DNA of 64,000 nt from Cellulomonas shaoxiangyii (GCF_004798685.1 NZ_CP039291.1:2542001-2606000), one strand, 5' to 3'; positions 33,831 to 42,033 are shown, counted from the stretch's first letter. Notes: generated by a model from the sequence alone, not told the origin. Numbers and translations: made by a program.

Positions 33831-35225
33831 GTGAGCGTCACCGGTACCGATCAGCCCCGCGTCCTGCGCAGTGCCCTCCTCGTCGACTTCGACAACGTCT
33901 ACATCGGCCTCAAGCGGCTCGACCCCGCCGCGGCCGAGGCGTTCGCCACCGACCCGGCCCACTGGCTCGCCGAGCTCGCGCAGGGCTCCGACACGGACGG
34001 CGAGCTGACCCGCCGGTTCCTCGTGCGCGCCTGCTACCTCAACCCGTCGGTGTACTCGCGGTACCGCCCCAACTTCACGCGCGCCGGGTTCCGGGTCGTC
34101 GACTGCCCGTCGCTGACGCAGCAGGGCAAGAGCAGCGCCGACATCAACCTGGTCCTCGACGCGGTCGACGCGCTCGCCGCGCCGACGCGGTACGACGAGT
34201 TCGTCATCGTCTCGGCCGACGCGGACTTCACCCCGCTCGCCCAGCGGTGCCGCGCCGACGACCGCCGCGTCACGATCATCACCGCGAGCCCCGCGGCCAG
34301 CGCGTACCGCGCGGTCGCCGACACCGTCGTGGGCGCCGACGCGCTCGCCGACCTCGTGACCCAGACCTTGTCCCCGCTGGACGCGGACCAGGCCGTGACG
34401 CCCGACGCGGCCGCCGGCCTGCCGGTCGAGGCGCCGGCGACGCAGCGCCCCGCGACGGGCACCGCGGCCGCGGGCCCGGCGCCCGTCGCGGCGGCCCCCA
34501 CGGCGGCCGCCACGGACGCGACCACTCCGGGGACCGCGGCCGGCGGCACGGACCACGTGACCGGCCCCGCCGCCGTGCAGCCGAGCCAGGCCGAGGCCCG
34601 CGCGCGCCGCGCCGTGCTCCGCCACGTGCGCACCGCGGACGGACCCGTGCCGCTCGGCGCGGTCGCACAGGCCGCACTCACGGCCGACCCGAGCATGACG
34701 GCGACGCAGTGGGCCGGCGCGGGCGGGTTCACGGCGTGGCTCACGCGCACGCTGCCCGAGCTCGGCGTCTCGACCCGCCCGCCGGGTCACGTGTGGGACG
34801 CCCGCCGGTTCGGCGAGGCGGACCTGCCGGGAGCGGTGGCCGACACCGACCCGACCGACCTGCAGCGCCAGGTCATCGCCGTGACGGACACCCCCGGCCT
34901 GAGCCAGGCCCAGTACCGCGTGCTGCTCGAGACGCTCGCGCACGACGTGACGGCGCACCCGTTCGACCGCGTGACGACGTCGCGCCGGGTGCACGAGGCC
35001 TGCCAGCAGGCGGGCGCGAAGGTCGGCCGGTCGACCGTGAACTTCGTCATCTCGGGCGTGCTGTACGTGGGGCTGTCCCTGACGGAGCCGCGCACCCCGC
35101 GGGACGTCGCGCGCGCCTGGTCGGACAACGTCATCGGCCTGTGCCGCGGCGCGCGCATGGAGCTGACCTCGGGGGACGCCGCGGCGATCCGCTCGTGGGT
35201 CGGCGGCGGCCTCGCGGACGCCTGA
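33831..35225 (+). CDS. NYN-domain putative ribonuclease with LOTUS/OST-HTH domain
   Basis: A 464-residue protein. Residues about 10-185 form a NYN (PIN-like) nuclease domain with the acidic residues ALLVDFDNVYIG, ADINLVLDAVD and VIVSADADFTPL placed as in LabA/MARF1 nucleases. After a Pro/Ala-rich linker, residues about 255-320 (ARRAVLRHVRTADGPVPLGAVAQAAL to VWDARRFG) resemble an OST-HTH/LOTUS RNA-binding domain, and a third helical region follows. The architecture matches NYN-LOTUS proteins linked to RNA binding and cleavage. Start GTG at 33831. The stop lies in a 10-bp tandem repeat. Confidence 0.85.
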   Translation: MSVTGTDQPRVLRSALLVDFDNVYIGLKRLDPAAAEAFATDPAHWLAELAQGSDTDGELTRRFLVRACYLNPSVYSRYRPNFTRAGFRVVDCPSLTQQGKSSADINLVLDAVDALAAPTRYDEFVIVSADADFTPLAQRCRADDRRVTIITASPAASAYRAVADTVVGADALADLVTQTLSPLDADQAVTPDAAAGLPVEAPATQRPATGTAAAGPAPVAAAPTAAATDATTPGTAAGGTDHVTGPAAVQPSQAEARARRAVLRHVRTADGPVPLGAVAQAALTADPSMTATQWAGAGGFTAWLTRTLPELGVSTRPPGHVWDARRFGEADLPGAVADTDPTDLQRQVIAVTDTPGLSQAQYRVLLETLAHDVTAHPFDRVTTSRRVHEACQQAGAKVGRSTVNFVISGVLYVGLSLTEPRTPRDVARAWSDNVIGLCRGARMELTSGDAAAIRSWVGGGLADA

Positions 35226-35254
35226 GCACGCCTGAGCACGCCTGAGCACGCCTG
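35221..35254 (+). repeat. 10-bp tandem repeat giving stop codons in all three frames
   Basis: CCTGAGCACG is repeated exactly three times (35221-35250), followed by the partial unit CCTG. The first TGA is the stop of the NYN-LOTUS gene. With a 10-bp period the next TGAs fall in the other two frames, so ribosomes in any frame are stopped. Confidence 0.9.
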
Positions 35255-35281
35255 ACGAGCGCTGCGCACGAGGACAGCACG

Positions 35282-35321
35282 ACGACGGCCCGGCCGCCCG
35301 ACAGGGCGACCGGGCCGTCGT
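35282..35321. terminator. Bidirectional terminator between the NYN-LOTUS and DUF5684-like genes
   Basis: Perfect 12-base arms ACGACGGCCCGG (35282-35293) and CCGGGCCGTCGT (35310-35321) enclose a smaller GCCC-GACA-GGGC hairpin. The two flanking genes are convergent, so it can serve both. Confidence 0.88.
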
Positions 35322-35338
35322 GTGCCGGTGCGGTGGCG

Positions 35339-35758
35339 TCAGGCAGCGACGGGCGGGGCCACACGCTCGCCCGCGGCCGGCCCCCGGTACGTGCTGCCGT
35401 CGAGCCACAGGACGTAGAGGAAGACGAAGGGCAGCAGCACGAGCCCGACGGTGAAGCCGGTGCCGTGGCCGAAGGACGTGGACAGGTCGTTCCACAGGAT
35501 GACGGCGACGACGACGTTCACGACGGGCACGAGCATGAGCAGGACCCACCAGAGCGGGCGCCCGGCGATCTTGAGCAGCACGATCGTGTTCAGGATGGGC
35601 ACGAAGCCCTTCCACCCCGCCTCGCCGGCCTTGGTGAAGATGCCGTAGAGAGGCAGGCCCATGATGACGATGCCGAGGACGAGGCCGATGAGGGAGCCGA
35701 CGCCGGCGCCGGCCGCGACGGCGGCGGGGTCGGTCGTGGTGGTGAGCGCGGTGAGCAT
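35339..35758 (-). CDS. DUF5684-like small membrane protein
   Basis: A 139-residue membrane protein with about four helices. The conserved stretch KAGEAGWKGFVPILNTIVLLKI, followed by a Trp-containing helix (LWWVLLMLVPVVNVVVAVIL) and FGHGTGFTVGLVLLPFVFLYVLWLDGSTYRG, is the pattern of DUF5684/signal-peptidase-associated small membrane proteins. The function is unknown. The ATG at 35758 is preferred; a longer reading adds MAVTFRA. The C-terminus is short and Ala/Pro-rich. It is separated from its convergent neighbour by a hairpin. Confidence 0.8.
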   Translation of the reverse strand: MLTALTTTTDPAAVAAGAGVGSLIGLVLGIVIMGLPLYGIFTKAGEAGWKGFVPILNTIVLLKIAGRPLWWVLLMLVPVVNVVVAVILWNDLSTSFGHGTGFTVGLVLLPFVFLYVLWLDGSTYRGPAAGERVAPPVAA

Positions 35759-35852
35759 GGCGCGAAACGTAACGGCCACGGTCGCGTCCGCGCCGGTCGG
35801 CGTCCGGATCGGTCCCTCGATCGGCGTAGCCGGGCACCCGACCGCCGCCGCG

Positions 35853-36590
35853 TCAGCGCAGGAAGCCCTCCACCAGCGCCGCGAGCTCGCGCGGGCGCCG
35901 GGTCGGCAGGAAGTGCCCCGCGCGCGGCACGACCGCCAGGCGCGCGTCCGGGAGGGAGTCCACCAGGAGCGCGGTGTGCTCGGGACGGACGGCGTCGCGC
36001 TCCCCCACGACCACCAGCACGGGCACGGTCACGCGCACCAGGTCGGCGGGGTCGATCTGCGGGTGCTCCGTCATGAGCGCCGTCCGCTCGGCCACCGCCC
36101 CCAGCGCGGGCACGACCCGGGACAGCCCGCGCAGGAGCCGTTCCGCCACCACCGTGGCGCGCAGCGTGGCCGCGGTCAGACCGGCCGGGAACAGGTTCGC
36201 GCCCACGGCGACGAGCCGCCCGACCAGCCCGGGCCGGCGCAGCGCCAGCTCGAAGGCCACGTTCGCGCCGTCGCTGAAGCCCAGCACGTCGACGTCGCGC
36301 AGCCCGAGCAGGTCGAGCACGACGGCGACGTCGTCCGCCATCGACGCGATGGACAGGGGCCCGCCGCCACGCAGGGAGCGCCCGTGGGCCCGCGAGTCGA
36401 GACCCACGAGCGTGCGCCCCCGGCCCAGCAGCGGCACGAGGCGGTCGAACACGTGGTGGTCCTCCGCGTTGCCGTGCAGCAGCACGAGCGGGCGGCCCGA
36501 CCCGCGCGTGACCACCCAGAGCGGACCGACGCGCCCGCCGGGCGCGGCGAGGTCGCGCAGGGACGGTCGGGGCGCGCCGGGCTCGGTCAT
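35853..36590 (-). CDS. Alpha/beta-fold hydrolase
   Basis: A 245-residue enzyme. RPLVLLHGNAEDHHVFDRLVPLL gives the oxyanion loop, LVGLDSRAHGRS follows, and the nucleophile elbow is DVLGFSDGANVAFELAL with Ser-Asp. The acid lies in VLVVVGERDAVRPEH and the catalytic His in VPRAGHFLPTRRP. This arrangement fits the esterase/peroxidase-like branch of the superfamily; the substrate is not known. The ATG at 36590 is upstream of a short gap to the luciferase-like gene, which runs in the same direction. Confidence 0.88.
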   Translation of the reverse strand: MTEPGAPRPSLRDLAAPGGRVGPLWVVTRGSGRPLVLLHGNAEDHHVFDRLVPLLGRGRTLVGLDSRAHGRSLRGGGPLSIASMADDVAVVLDLLGLRDVDVLGFSDGANVAFELALRRPGLVGRLVAVGANLFPAGLTAATLRATVVAERLLRGLSRVVPALGAVAERTALMTEHPQIDPADLVRVTVPVLVVVGERDAVRPEHTALLVDSLPDARLAVVPRAGHFLPTRRPRELAALVEGFLR

Positions 36591-36664
36591 CCTGGCAGGC
36601 TAACGCCGCCCGACCAGGGCCGGCGGGGCGCCGCTCGCGTCCACCGCGACCCCCGTCGGCCGAC

Positions 36665-37699
36665 TCAGCGCAGCGCCTCGGCGAGCAGGCGCAGCGTGTC
36701 CTCGCGCGCCGGGGCGCGGTCGGCCGGGGTGTCGCGGAACGCACCCGTGACGGGCGAGACCATGAGCTCGTCGGTGCCGAGGTGGGCCGCGAGGTCGCGC
36801 ACCTGCGCCGCCGCGGACGCCGGGTCGCCGATGATCCACGACGCGGTCTGCGCCGCGAGCAGCTCGTCGGCGGCTGCCGGCAGCGGGCTCGCCTCGGCGT
36901 CCTCGACGAGCTCCTGCGGTGCCAGGGTCTGGCCCGCGCGCAGGCGCCACATCGTGCGGACCTGCGGCAGGGCGAGCCGGCGGGCCTCGTCCTCGGTGGC
37001 GGCGACCGCGACGTTCGCGACCGCGATGGTGCGGGGCTCGGCGAGCTCCTCCGACGGCACGAACGTCGACCGGTACAGCGCGACGGCCTCGCCCGTGCCG
37101 CGGCCGGCGAAGTGGTGGGCGAACACGTACGGCAGGCCGAGCCGCCCGGCGAGCTGCGCCGAGTACGAGGACGACCCGAGCAGCCACAGCTGGGGCGCCG
37201 ACGTGGCGAGCGGCGTCGCGCGCAGCGGGTACGTGCCCGAGCCGACGCGGACCTCGACGCCGCCGGGCCGCACGAGCGCGCGCAGGGTCGCGACGTCGTC
37301 GTCGAAGGTGTCGACCGCGTCGGCGGACTGCCCGCGCCGCAGCAGGTGGCTGGTCACCGGGTCCGACCCGGGCGCGCGCCCGATGCCGACGTCGACGCGC
37401 CCCGGGTACGCCGCCTCGAGGAGGGCGACCTGCTCGGCGACGACCAGCGGCGAGTGGTTCGGCAGCATGACACCGCCCGAGCCGACCCGGATGCGCGACG
37501 TCGCGGCGGCGATGAGCGCCATGAGCAGCGGCGGGTTGGTCGCGGCCACGGCCGGCATGTTGTGGTGCTCGGCGACCCAGTACCGGCGCGCCCCCACCTC
37601 GTCCGCGACGCGGGCCAGCGCGAGCGTGGCGGCCAGCGCGTCGGCGGTGGTCTGGTCGGAGCGGACGGGGACGAGGTCGAGCACGGAGAGAGCGGTCAC
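36665..37699 (-). CDS. LLM-class flavin-dependent oxidoreductase
   Basis: A 344-residue luciferase-like monooxygenase of the F420/FMN TIM-barrel family. It opens LSVLDLVPVRSDQTTADAL, has RYWVAEHHNMPAVAATNPPLLMALIAAAT with the conserved His pair, VMLPNHSPLVVAEQVALLEAAYPGRVDVGIGRAPGSD, and VFAHHFAG, all diagnostic of the group annotated as MsnO8-type or alkanal monooxygenase-like. The GTG at 37699 gives the best-conserved start. Substrate and cofactor preference (FMN or F420) cannot be decided from the sequence. Confidence 0.9.
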   Translation of the reverse strand: MTALSVLDLVPVRSDQTTADALAATLALARVADEVGARRYWVAEHHNMPAVAATNPPLLMALIAAATSRIRVGSGGVMLPNHSPLVVAEQVALLEAAYPGRVDVGIGRAPGSDPVTSHLLRRGQSADAVDTFDDDVATLRALVRPGGVEVRVGSGTYPLRATPLATSAPQLWLLGSSSYSAQLAGRLGLPYVFAHHFAGRGTGEAVALYRSTFVPSEELAEPRTIAVANVAVAATEDEARRLALPQVRTMWRLRAGQTLAPQELVEDAEASPLPAAADELLAAQTASWIIGDPASAAAQVRDLAAHLGTDELMVSPVTGAFRDTPADRAPAREDTLRLLAEALR

Positions 37700-37745
37700 G
37701 TGCGTGCCAACCCCCGGGGCCCGCCCCGGCATTCCGGGACGTGCG

Positions 37746-38906
37746 TCACGGCGCGGCGGACGTCCCCGGTCCGGCGCCGTCCCCGTCGCGCTCGAGCAGC
37801 GTCAGGACCTCGTAGTGGCCGGTGTGCGGGAACATGTCGAGCACCTGCGCCCGGCGCGGTCGCAGCGACGGCATCGCGGCGAGGTCCCGCGCGAGCGAGC
37901 CGGCGTGGCACGAGGAGTACAGGACGCGCCGCACCCCCGACGCCTCGAGCCACCGGCTCAGCGGCTCACCCAGCCCGCGCCGCGGCGGGTTGACGACGAC
38001 GAGGTCGGGGACGTCCCGCGACGCGAGCGCGAAGCCCGTGGCGTCACCGGCGAGGAACCGCGTGCCCGGCAGCCCGGCCTCGCGCGCGGACTGCTCCGCG
38101 CTCGCGACGGCCTCCGCGCTCGTCTCGACCCCGACCACCGTGCGCCCGGGGCGCGCCAGGTGCAGCGCGAACCCGCCGACGCCGCAGTACAGGTCCCACA
38201 CGGTGCGGGGGTCGAGCTCGTCCGCCCACGCGGTGGCCTGCCGGTACAGCGCCGCGGCGACGTCCGTGTTGGTCTGGAAGAAGCTGCGGGGCCGCAGGTG
38301 CAGGTCGAGGCCGTTGACGCGCATGCGCAGGGTGTCGCGCTCGGTCAGCACCTCCTCGCGCTCGCCCTCGAGCACCGCCGCGTGCGCGGGCTGGACGTTC
38401 ACCGACGCCACCGCGAGCGCGGGCACCTCGGCACGCAGCCACGGCAGGTGCTTGCGCACGCGCGCCAGCGCCTCGGTGCTGCGCAGCACGAGGCGGACCA
38501 TGAGCTCGCCGTCCGGGCTGACGGTGACGAGCAGGTGCTTGAGCTCCCCGCGGCGGGTGGGCACGTCGTACGGCGCGAGGCCCGCGCGCGTGACGAACGC
38601 GGCGAGGGGCGCGAACGCGTCCGACAGGGCCGCGGGGTAGAGCGGGCAGCCCTGCAGGTCCACGCCGTGACCGTGCGGGTCGAGGATCCCGAGCGTCGGC
38701 GCGTCGGGGGTGCCGGCGACCACCATCTTGGCCTTGTTGCGGAAGCCCGCCTCGGCGCTCGTGACCGGCGGCAGCCACGTCAGCCCGCCCCGGTCCCCCA
38801 GCAGGACGCGCACGCGGCGGTCCTTGTCGGCGACCTGCGCCGGGTACGGCTGCGGCAGGAGCGTGCACGAGCCGCACACGCCCGCGTCGTAGTAGGCGCA
38901 GCGCAC
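37746..38906 (-). CDS. rlmC: 23S rRNA (uracil-5-)-methyltransferase RlmC/RumB type
   Basis: A 386-residue SAM-dependent methyltransferase. The N-terminus carries the [4Fe-4S] cysteine set (RCAYYDAGVCGSCTLL plus a Cys in LQGCPLY). The Rossmann methyltransferase motifs are FFQTNTDVAAALY, VWDLYCGVGGFALHLA, VVVNPPRRGL and the catalytic Cys in VLYSSCHAGSLARDL. It should methylate a uridine of 23S rRNA. The GTG at 38906 begins with the first conserved Cys block. A strong hairpin at 38938-38981 separates it from the upstream DUF3618 operon. Confidence 0.92.
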   Translation of the reverse strand: MRCAYYDAGVCGSCTLLPQPYPAQVADKDRRVRVLLGDRGGLTWLPPVTSAEAGFRNKAKMVVAGTPDAPTLGILDPHGHGVDLQGCPLYPAALSDAFAPLAAFVTRAGLAPYDVPTRRGELKHLLVTVSPDGELMVRLVLRSTEALARVRKHLPWLRAEVPALAVASVNVQPAHAAVLEGEREEVLTERDTLRMRVNGLDLHLRPRSFFQTNTDVAAALYRQATAWADELDPRTVWDLYCGVGGFALHLARPGRTVVGVETSAEAVASAEQSAREAGLPGTRFLAGDATGFALASRDVPDLVVVNPPRRGLGEPLSRWLEASGVRRVLYSSCHAGSLARDLAAMPSLRPRRAQVLDMFPHTGHYEVLTLLERDGDGAGPGTSAAP

Positions 38907-38937
38907 GGGTCCAGGGTAGGCGCCCGGGGGCGCGCAC

Positions 38938-38981
38938 ACGGCGCGGCGGCCCGGTCCTGGTGGACCGGGCCGCCGCGCCGT
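38938..38981 (-). terminator. Strong terminator hairpin of the DUF3618/holin-like operon
   Basis: Perfect 20-base arms (38938-38957 and 38962-38981) separated by the tetraloop TGGT lie 17 bases past the stop of the DUF3618 gene. Its strength and position suggest efficient termination of the three-gene operon before rlmC. Confidence 0.92.
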
Positions 38982-38998
38982 GACGTGCGGGAGGAGCG

Positions 38999-39694
38999 TC
39001 AGTAGCCCTGGGGGCTGTACGCCTGGCTCCCCTGGTCCTCGTCCTGGCCGGAGCCGCCCTGGACGCGCTCGCGCGCACCCTGGGCGTCGTCCTTGACCGA
39101 GGCCACCTCGTCCTGGCTGACGTCCTTGACCGACTGGACGCCCTCCGTCGCGCGCTCCTTGAGCGCACCGGCCGCCTCCTGCGCGGGCTCCCGCAGGTTC
39201 TCGGCGGCCTCCTGGGCGGCGCCCTTCACCGCGGGCGCGAGGTCCTGCGCCTTGTCCTTGACCGCCGAGGCGGCCTGCGTCTCCCGCTGGCTGGCGGGCA
39301 GCAGGGAGCCGACGATCCAGCCGATGCCGAAGGCGACGAGCCCGGCGGCGAGCGGGTTGCCCGCGGCCGCCTCCCTGGCACGGGCGGGGGCGGCCGCAGC
39401 CGCGTCCCGCACGTTCCCGGGGGCGCCCGCGATGGTGCCACCGACGGACGAGCCCGCCGACGACGCCGAGTCCTTGACGCCGTGCGCCTTGTCCGAGACC
39501 GACTGGCCCGCGTCGCTGACCGTGCCCATGACCCGCTCCTTCACGTCGGCGAGCCGACCCTTGACCTCGTCGGCCTTGCGGTGCGCGACCGTCTTGGGGT
39601 TGACGCTGTCCGTCAGCTGGTCGACGTTGGCGGAGAGGTCCGCGCGGGTGCGCTCGATGTCGGCGCGGATCTGGTCCGGGTCGCTCGTGCTCAT
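38999..39694 (-). CDS. DUF3618-domain membrane-associated protein
   Basis: A 231-residue protein with the DUF3618 N-terminal signature DQIRADIERTRADLSANVDQLTDSVNPKTVAHRKADEVKG in part, a central transmembrane helix (NPLAAGLVAFGIGWIVGSLLPAS) and long flanking Ala/Lys/Glu/Asp-rich helical repeats (AVKDKAQDLAPAVKGAAQEAAENL) that resemble LEA/YtxH-type stress proteins. The ATG overlaps the holin-like gene stop by 4 bp. It is the last gene of a three-gene operon that likely acts on the envelope during osmotic or desiccation stress; that role is inferred. Confidence 0.88.
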   Translation of the reverse strand: MSTSDPDQIRADIERTRADLSANVDQLTDSVNPKTVAHRKADEVKGRLADVKERVMGTVSDAGQSVSDKAHGVKDSASSAGSSVGGTIAGAPGNVRDAAAAAPARAREAAAGNPLAAGLVAFGIGWIVGSLLPASQRETQAASAVKDKAQDLAPAVKGAAQEAAENLREPAQEAAGALKERATEGVQSVKDVSQDEVASVKDDAQGARERVQGGSGQDEDQGSQAYSPQGY

Positions 39695-40188
39695 CGGTTC
39701 TTCTCCTCGTGTCCTCGGGCGGCGTTGGGGATCTTCTTCAGGGTCTCGGCCGTGCGCGGAGCGCCACGGACCTCCTTGACCTGCTTCTGCCCGCGCTTGA
39801 CCAGCACGTACGCGACGACTCCCCACAGGATCGCCACGACGAGGGCCGACCAGCCCCGGTTGATGAGCGCGCCGAGCGCCCACCACAGGGAGATCGACAC
39901 GAACACCAGCGCGAGCTGGGCCGCGACGAGCGCGCCGCCGAACATCCCGGCACCCGCCCCGGCCTTCTTCGCCTCCTCGGTGAGCTCGACCTTGGCGAGC
40001 TCGACCTCCTGGCGGAACAGCGTCGACAGGTCCTCGGTGATCTCGCTGAGGAGCGTGCCGATCGACGGACGGTCGTCCGCGTCGGGGGCTGCCTCCGTCG
40101 CGCCGACCGGCGTGCTCGCCGGGAAGCCGGCCGACCCCGCGGCGCCGGGGGCGCCGAGGGGGTCGGTGGCCCCGTAGCCGGTGGTCAT
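39691..40188 (-). CDS. Phage-holin-superfamily (DUF1469) membrane protein
   Basis: A 165-residue protein. A Pro/Ala-rich leader precedes SIGTLLSEITEDLSTLFRQEVELAKVELTEEAKKAGAGAG in segments, a coiled-coil region typical of putative actinobacterial holin/YqjE-like proteins, then two transmembrane helices (AQLALVFVSISLWWALGALI and WSALVVAILWGVVAYVLV) and a basic tail. Despite the holin name, such proteins are chromosomal membrane proteins and no phage genes surround it. It overlaps both operon partners by 4 bp. Confidence 0.86.
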   Translation of the reverse strand: MTTGYGATDPLGAPGAAGSAGFPASTPVGATEAAPDADDRPSIGTLLSEITEDLSTLFRQEVELAKVELTEEAKKAGAGAGMFGGALVAAQLALVFVSISLWWALGALINRGWSALVVAILWGVVAYVLVKRGQKQVKEVRGAPRTAETLKKIPNAARGHEEKNR

Positions 40189-41150
40189 CGCTGGTCCTCC
40201 CGCTCGACGCCGGTCCACGGCTCACCCGTCGCGGTACCGCCCACGCCGGGCTGGTCGTCCGGGATGCCGCCGGGCGTCGTCTGCACGGGTGCGGGGCCGC
40301 CGACGGTCTCGTCGGACGCGGCGCCCTCCCCGTAGACGGCGCGCGACGCGGCGAGGTACTCGGGCTCCTCGGCGGCGGGCGTGGGCGTCCCCCACGCCCC
40401 CTCGGTGCCGACGGTCGAGGCGTCGTCCGCGACGGACCCGGTCGGCAGCGTGCCGCCCAGGTCGTCGTCGGCCGTCGTCGCCGCACCCGCGTAGCCGGCA
40501 CCCGTGGCGTAGCCGGCACCCGTCGCGTAGCCGGCGTCCGTGGCGTAGCCGGCGTCCGTGGCGTAGCCGCCCGTCGTGGTGACGTCGGTCGTGGTGCCCG
40601 TGGTCGTCGAGTCGGTGCCGGAGGCCGCGCTCAGACCGCGCGTCAGGCGACCGGCCAGGAGGCCCGCACCGGCCGCGACGGCCAGGAAGACGCCCGGCCG
40701 GCGGCGTGCGAAGTCGGAGACGGCCGTGAGCAGGTCGGCCGGCTCGCGGTCCTCGAGCCAGGACGCGGCGGTGCCGGTCCGGTCGGCGAGCTCGCGGGCG
40801 AGCCCCGTGGCGAGGCCGCCGCCCTGGGCGTTGTCCGCCATGGTGCTGAGCTCGTCGCCGAGCCCACGCAGGCCCTCGGCGAGCCGCTGCTGCTGCGCGC
40901 CGGCCTGGCCGCTCACCTCGGTGCGTGCCTGGTCGAGGAGGGTGCGGGCCTGCTCCTTGGCCTCGGCCGTCACCTGGCGTACCTGGTCCTTGGCCTCGTG
41001 CGCCACGGTGCGGCCGCTCTCGGCTGCGCTCTGGGCGACGCCTGCCGCCTCCTGCTGCGCCGCCTGAGCGGTCTCCTTGGCGGTCTGCGTGGCCGATCCC
41101 GTGCCGCTGCTTGCGCCGCCGGCCTGGCCGGCTGCGTAGTCGGTGCTCAT
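40185..41150 (-). CDS. Repeat-containing membrane-anchored protein of the DUF3618 operon
   Basis: A 321-residue protein. The N-terminal half is a long Ala/Gln/Glu/Lys-rich helix resembling LEA/apolipoprotein-like sequence (TAKETAQAAQQEAAGVAQSAAE, AEAKEQARTLLDQARTEV), followed by one hydrophobic helix (RPGVFLAVAAGAGLLAGRL). The C-terminal half is Gly/Tyr/Thr-rich and includes tandem GYATDA/GYATGA hexapeptides encoded by 18-bp DNA repeats (40489-40560). An envelope or osmotic stress role is plausible from the operon partners. It is the first gene of the operon and has a GAGAGGA site before the ATG. Confidence 0.84.
   Translation of the reverse strand: MSTDYAAGQAGGASSGTGSATQTAKETAQAAQQEAAGVAQSAAESGRTVAHEAKDQVRQVTAEAKEQARTLLDQARTEVSGQAGAQQQRLAEGLRGLGDELSTMADNAQGGGLATGLARELADRTGTAASWLEDREPADLLTAVSDFARRRPGVFLAVAAGAGLLAGRLTRGLSAASGTDSTTTGTTTDVTTTGGYATDAGYATDAGYATGAGYATGAGYAGAATTADDDLGGTLPTGSVADDASTVGTEGAWGTPTPAAEEPEYLAASRAVYGEGAASDETVGGPAPVQTTPGGIPDDQPGVGGTATGEPWTGVEREDQR
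40489..40560 (-). repeat. Four 18-bp in-frame tandem repeats (GYAT motif)
   Basis: Four contiguous 18-bp units of the form GCGTAGCCGGCRYCCGTS begin at 40489, 40507, 40525 and 40543; a degenerate fifth follows. On the minus strand each encodes Gly-Tyr-Ala-Thr-(Asp/Gly)-Ala. Spacing and content exclude a CRISPR array. Confidence 0.9.
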
Positions 41151-41556
41151 GTCGTCGTCCTCTCACCACGGGTGCGCGTGCACCCGTCGGACCGCTGGGG
41201 TCGTTCGATCCGTCCCGCTGCGACCAGGGGGGGCCGGCGCGGCGACCGGGAGGTCGCCGTGCGGGACGGATGTGCTGATGGCCGTGTTCTCGACCTGTCG
41301 ACGCGGGGACCGCGCCGTCCTCCGGGGTGCGCACCCCGGCCATGCATCCGGCCCACGGGATGCGCATCACCGTGGCCGGCGTCGTAGTGCGACGCTAGGC
41401 ACACCGTCCAGGTCTCGCCACCGGAACGGGTCCGTCCGTACCGAAGCGGACGGCGCCGGGACCGGCCGGAGGGCCACCGCCCGGGCGCTCGCCGGGCGCG
41501 CCGGCTCCCGCGCCCCTACGGTCGTAGCCGGACGTCCGTCGAGACCGGGAGGCGCC
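41151..41556. other. 406-bp divergent intergenic region with two related palindromes
   Basis: This gap separates the DUF3618 operon (minus) from a DoxX-like gene (plus). It holds two related palindromes: CGGGTGC-GCGT-GCACCCG (41169-41186), just 19 bp upstream of the operon's start codon, and CCGGGGTGCGCACCCCGG (41322-41339, perfect). Both share GGTGC...GCACC and could be operators for one regulator. No convincing open reading frame is seen in the gap. A GCATCC-N8-GGATGC element lies around 41345. Confidence 0.6.
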
Positions 41557-42033
41557 GTGCCAGACCGCCGATCCGCGAGGACGAGCGCCACGCGCGACCC
41601 CGCCGCACCCGGCCGGGACGACCCGGCCCGGACCGTCGGACGCGTGCTGCTGGGCGCGGTGCTCGCGCTGGCGGGCACGGGCCACCTGACGTTCGCACGC
41701 CAGGACTTCCAGGCGCAGGTGCCCGCGTGGGTGCCCCTGGACCCGGACGTGACGGTCGTGGCGTCGGGCGTCGTCGAGGTGGCCCTCGGGACGGCGCTGG
41801 TCGTGGCGCCGCGGCGCTGGCGGCCGCTCGTCGGCGGGGTCGTCGCCGCCTTCTTCGTCGCGGTCTTCCCGGGCAACGTCTCCCAGTACGTCACCGGCAC
41901 CGACGCCTTCGGGCTCGACTCGGACGCGCGGCGCCTCGCGCGGCTGCCGTTCCAGCCGCTGCTCGTGGTGTGGGCGCTGTGGTCGACCGGTGCGTGGCGC
42001 GCCTTCCGCGGGTGGCGGCGCGCGCGACGCTGA
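41557..42033 (+). CDS. DoxX-family membrane protein
   Basis: A 158-residue protein with four helices: RVLLGAVLALAGTGHLTFA, VVASGVVEVALGTALVVAP, LVGGVVAAFFVAVFPGNV and LPFQPLLVVWALWSTGAW. The pattern RxxLGxxLxxxGxxHL...FPGNVSQYV is that of DoxX/DoxD-like membrane proteins found near redox and stress genes. GGGAGG lies 4 bases before the GTG start. The first 30 residues are basic and Ala/Arg-rich. It converges on the SRPBCC gene after 20 bp. Function is unproven. Confidence 0.85.
   Translation: MPDRRSARTSATRDPAAPGRDDPARTVGRVLLGAVLALAGTGHLTFARQDFQAQVPAWVPLDPDVTVVASGVVEVALGTALVVAPRRWRPLVGGVVAAFFVAVFPGNVSQYVTGTDAFGLDSDARRLARLPFQPLLVVWALWSTGAWRAFRGWRRARR

Noticed and set aside
39691..40188. Prophage holin
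   Set aside because: The holin-superfamily protein is in a chromosomal DUF3618 operon with no phage structural, lysis or integrase genes near it.
40489..40578. CRISPR array from the 18-bp repeats
   Set aside because: Units are contiguous, with no spacers, in frame inside a gene and encode GYAT repeats; no cas genes are present.
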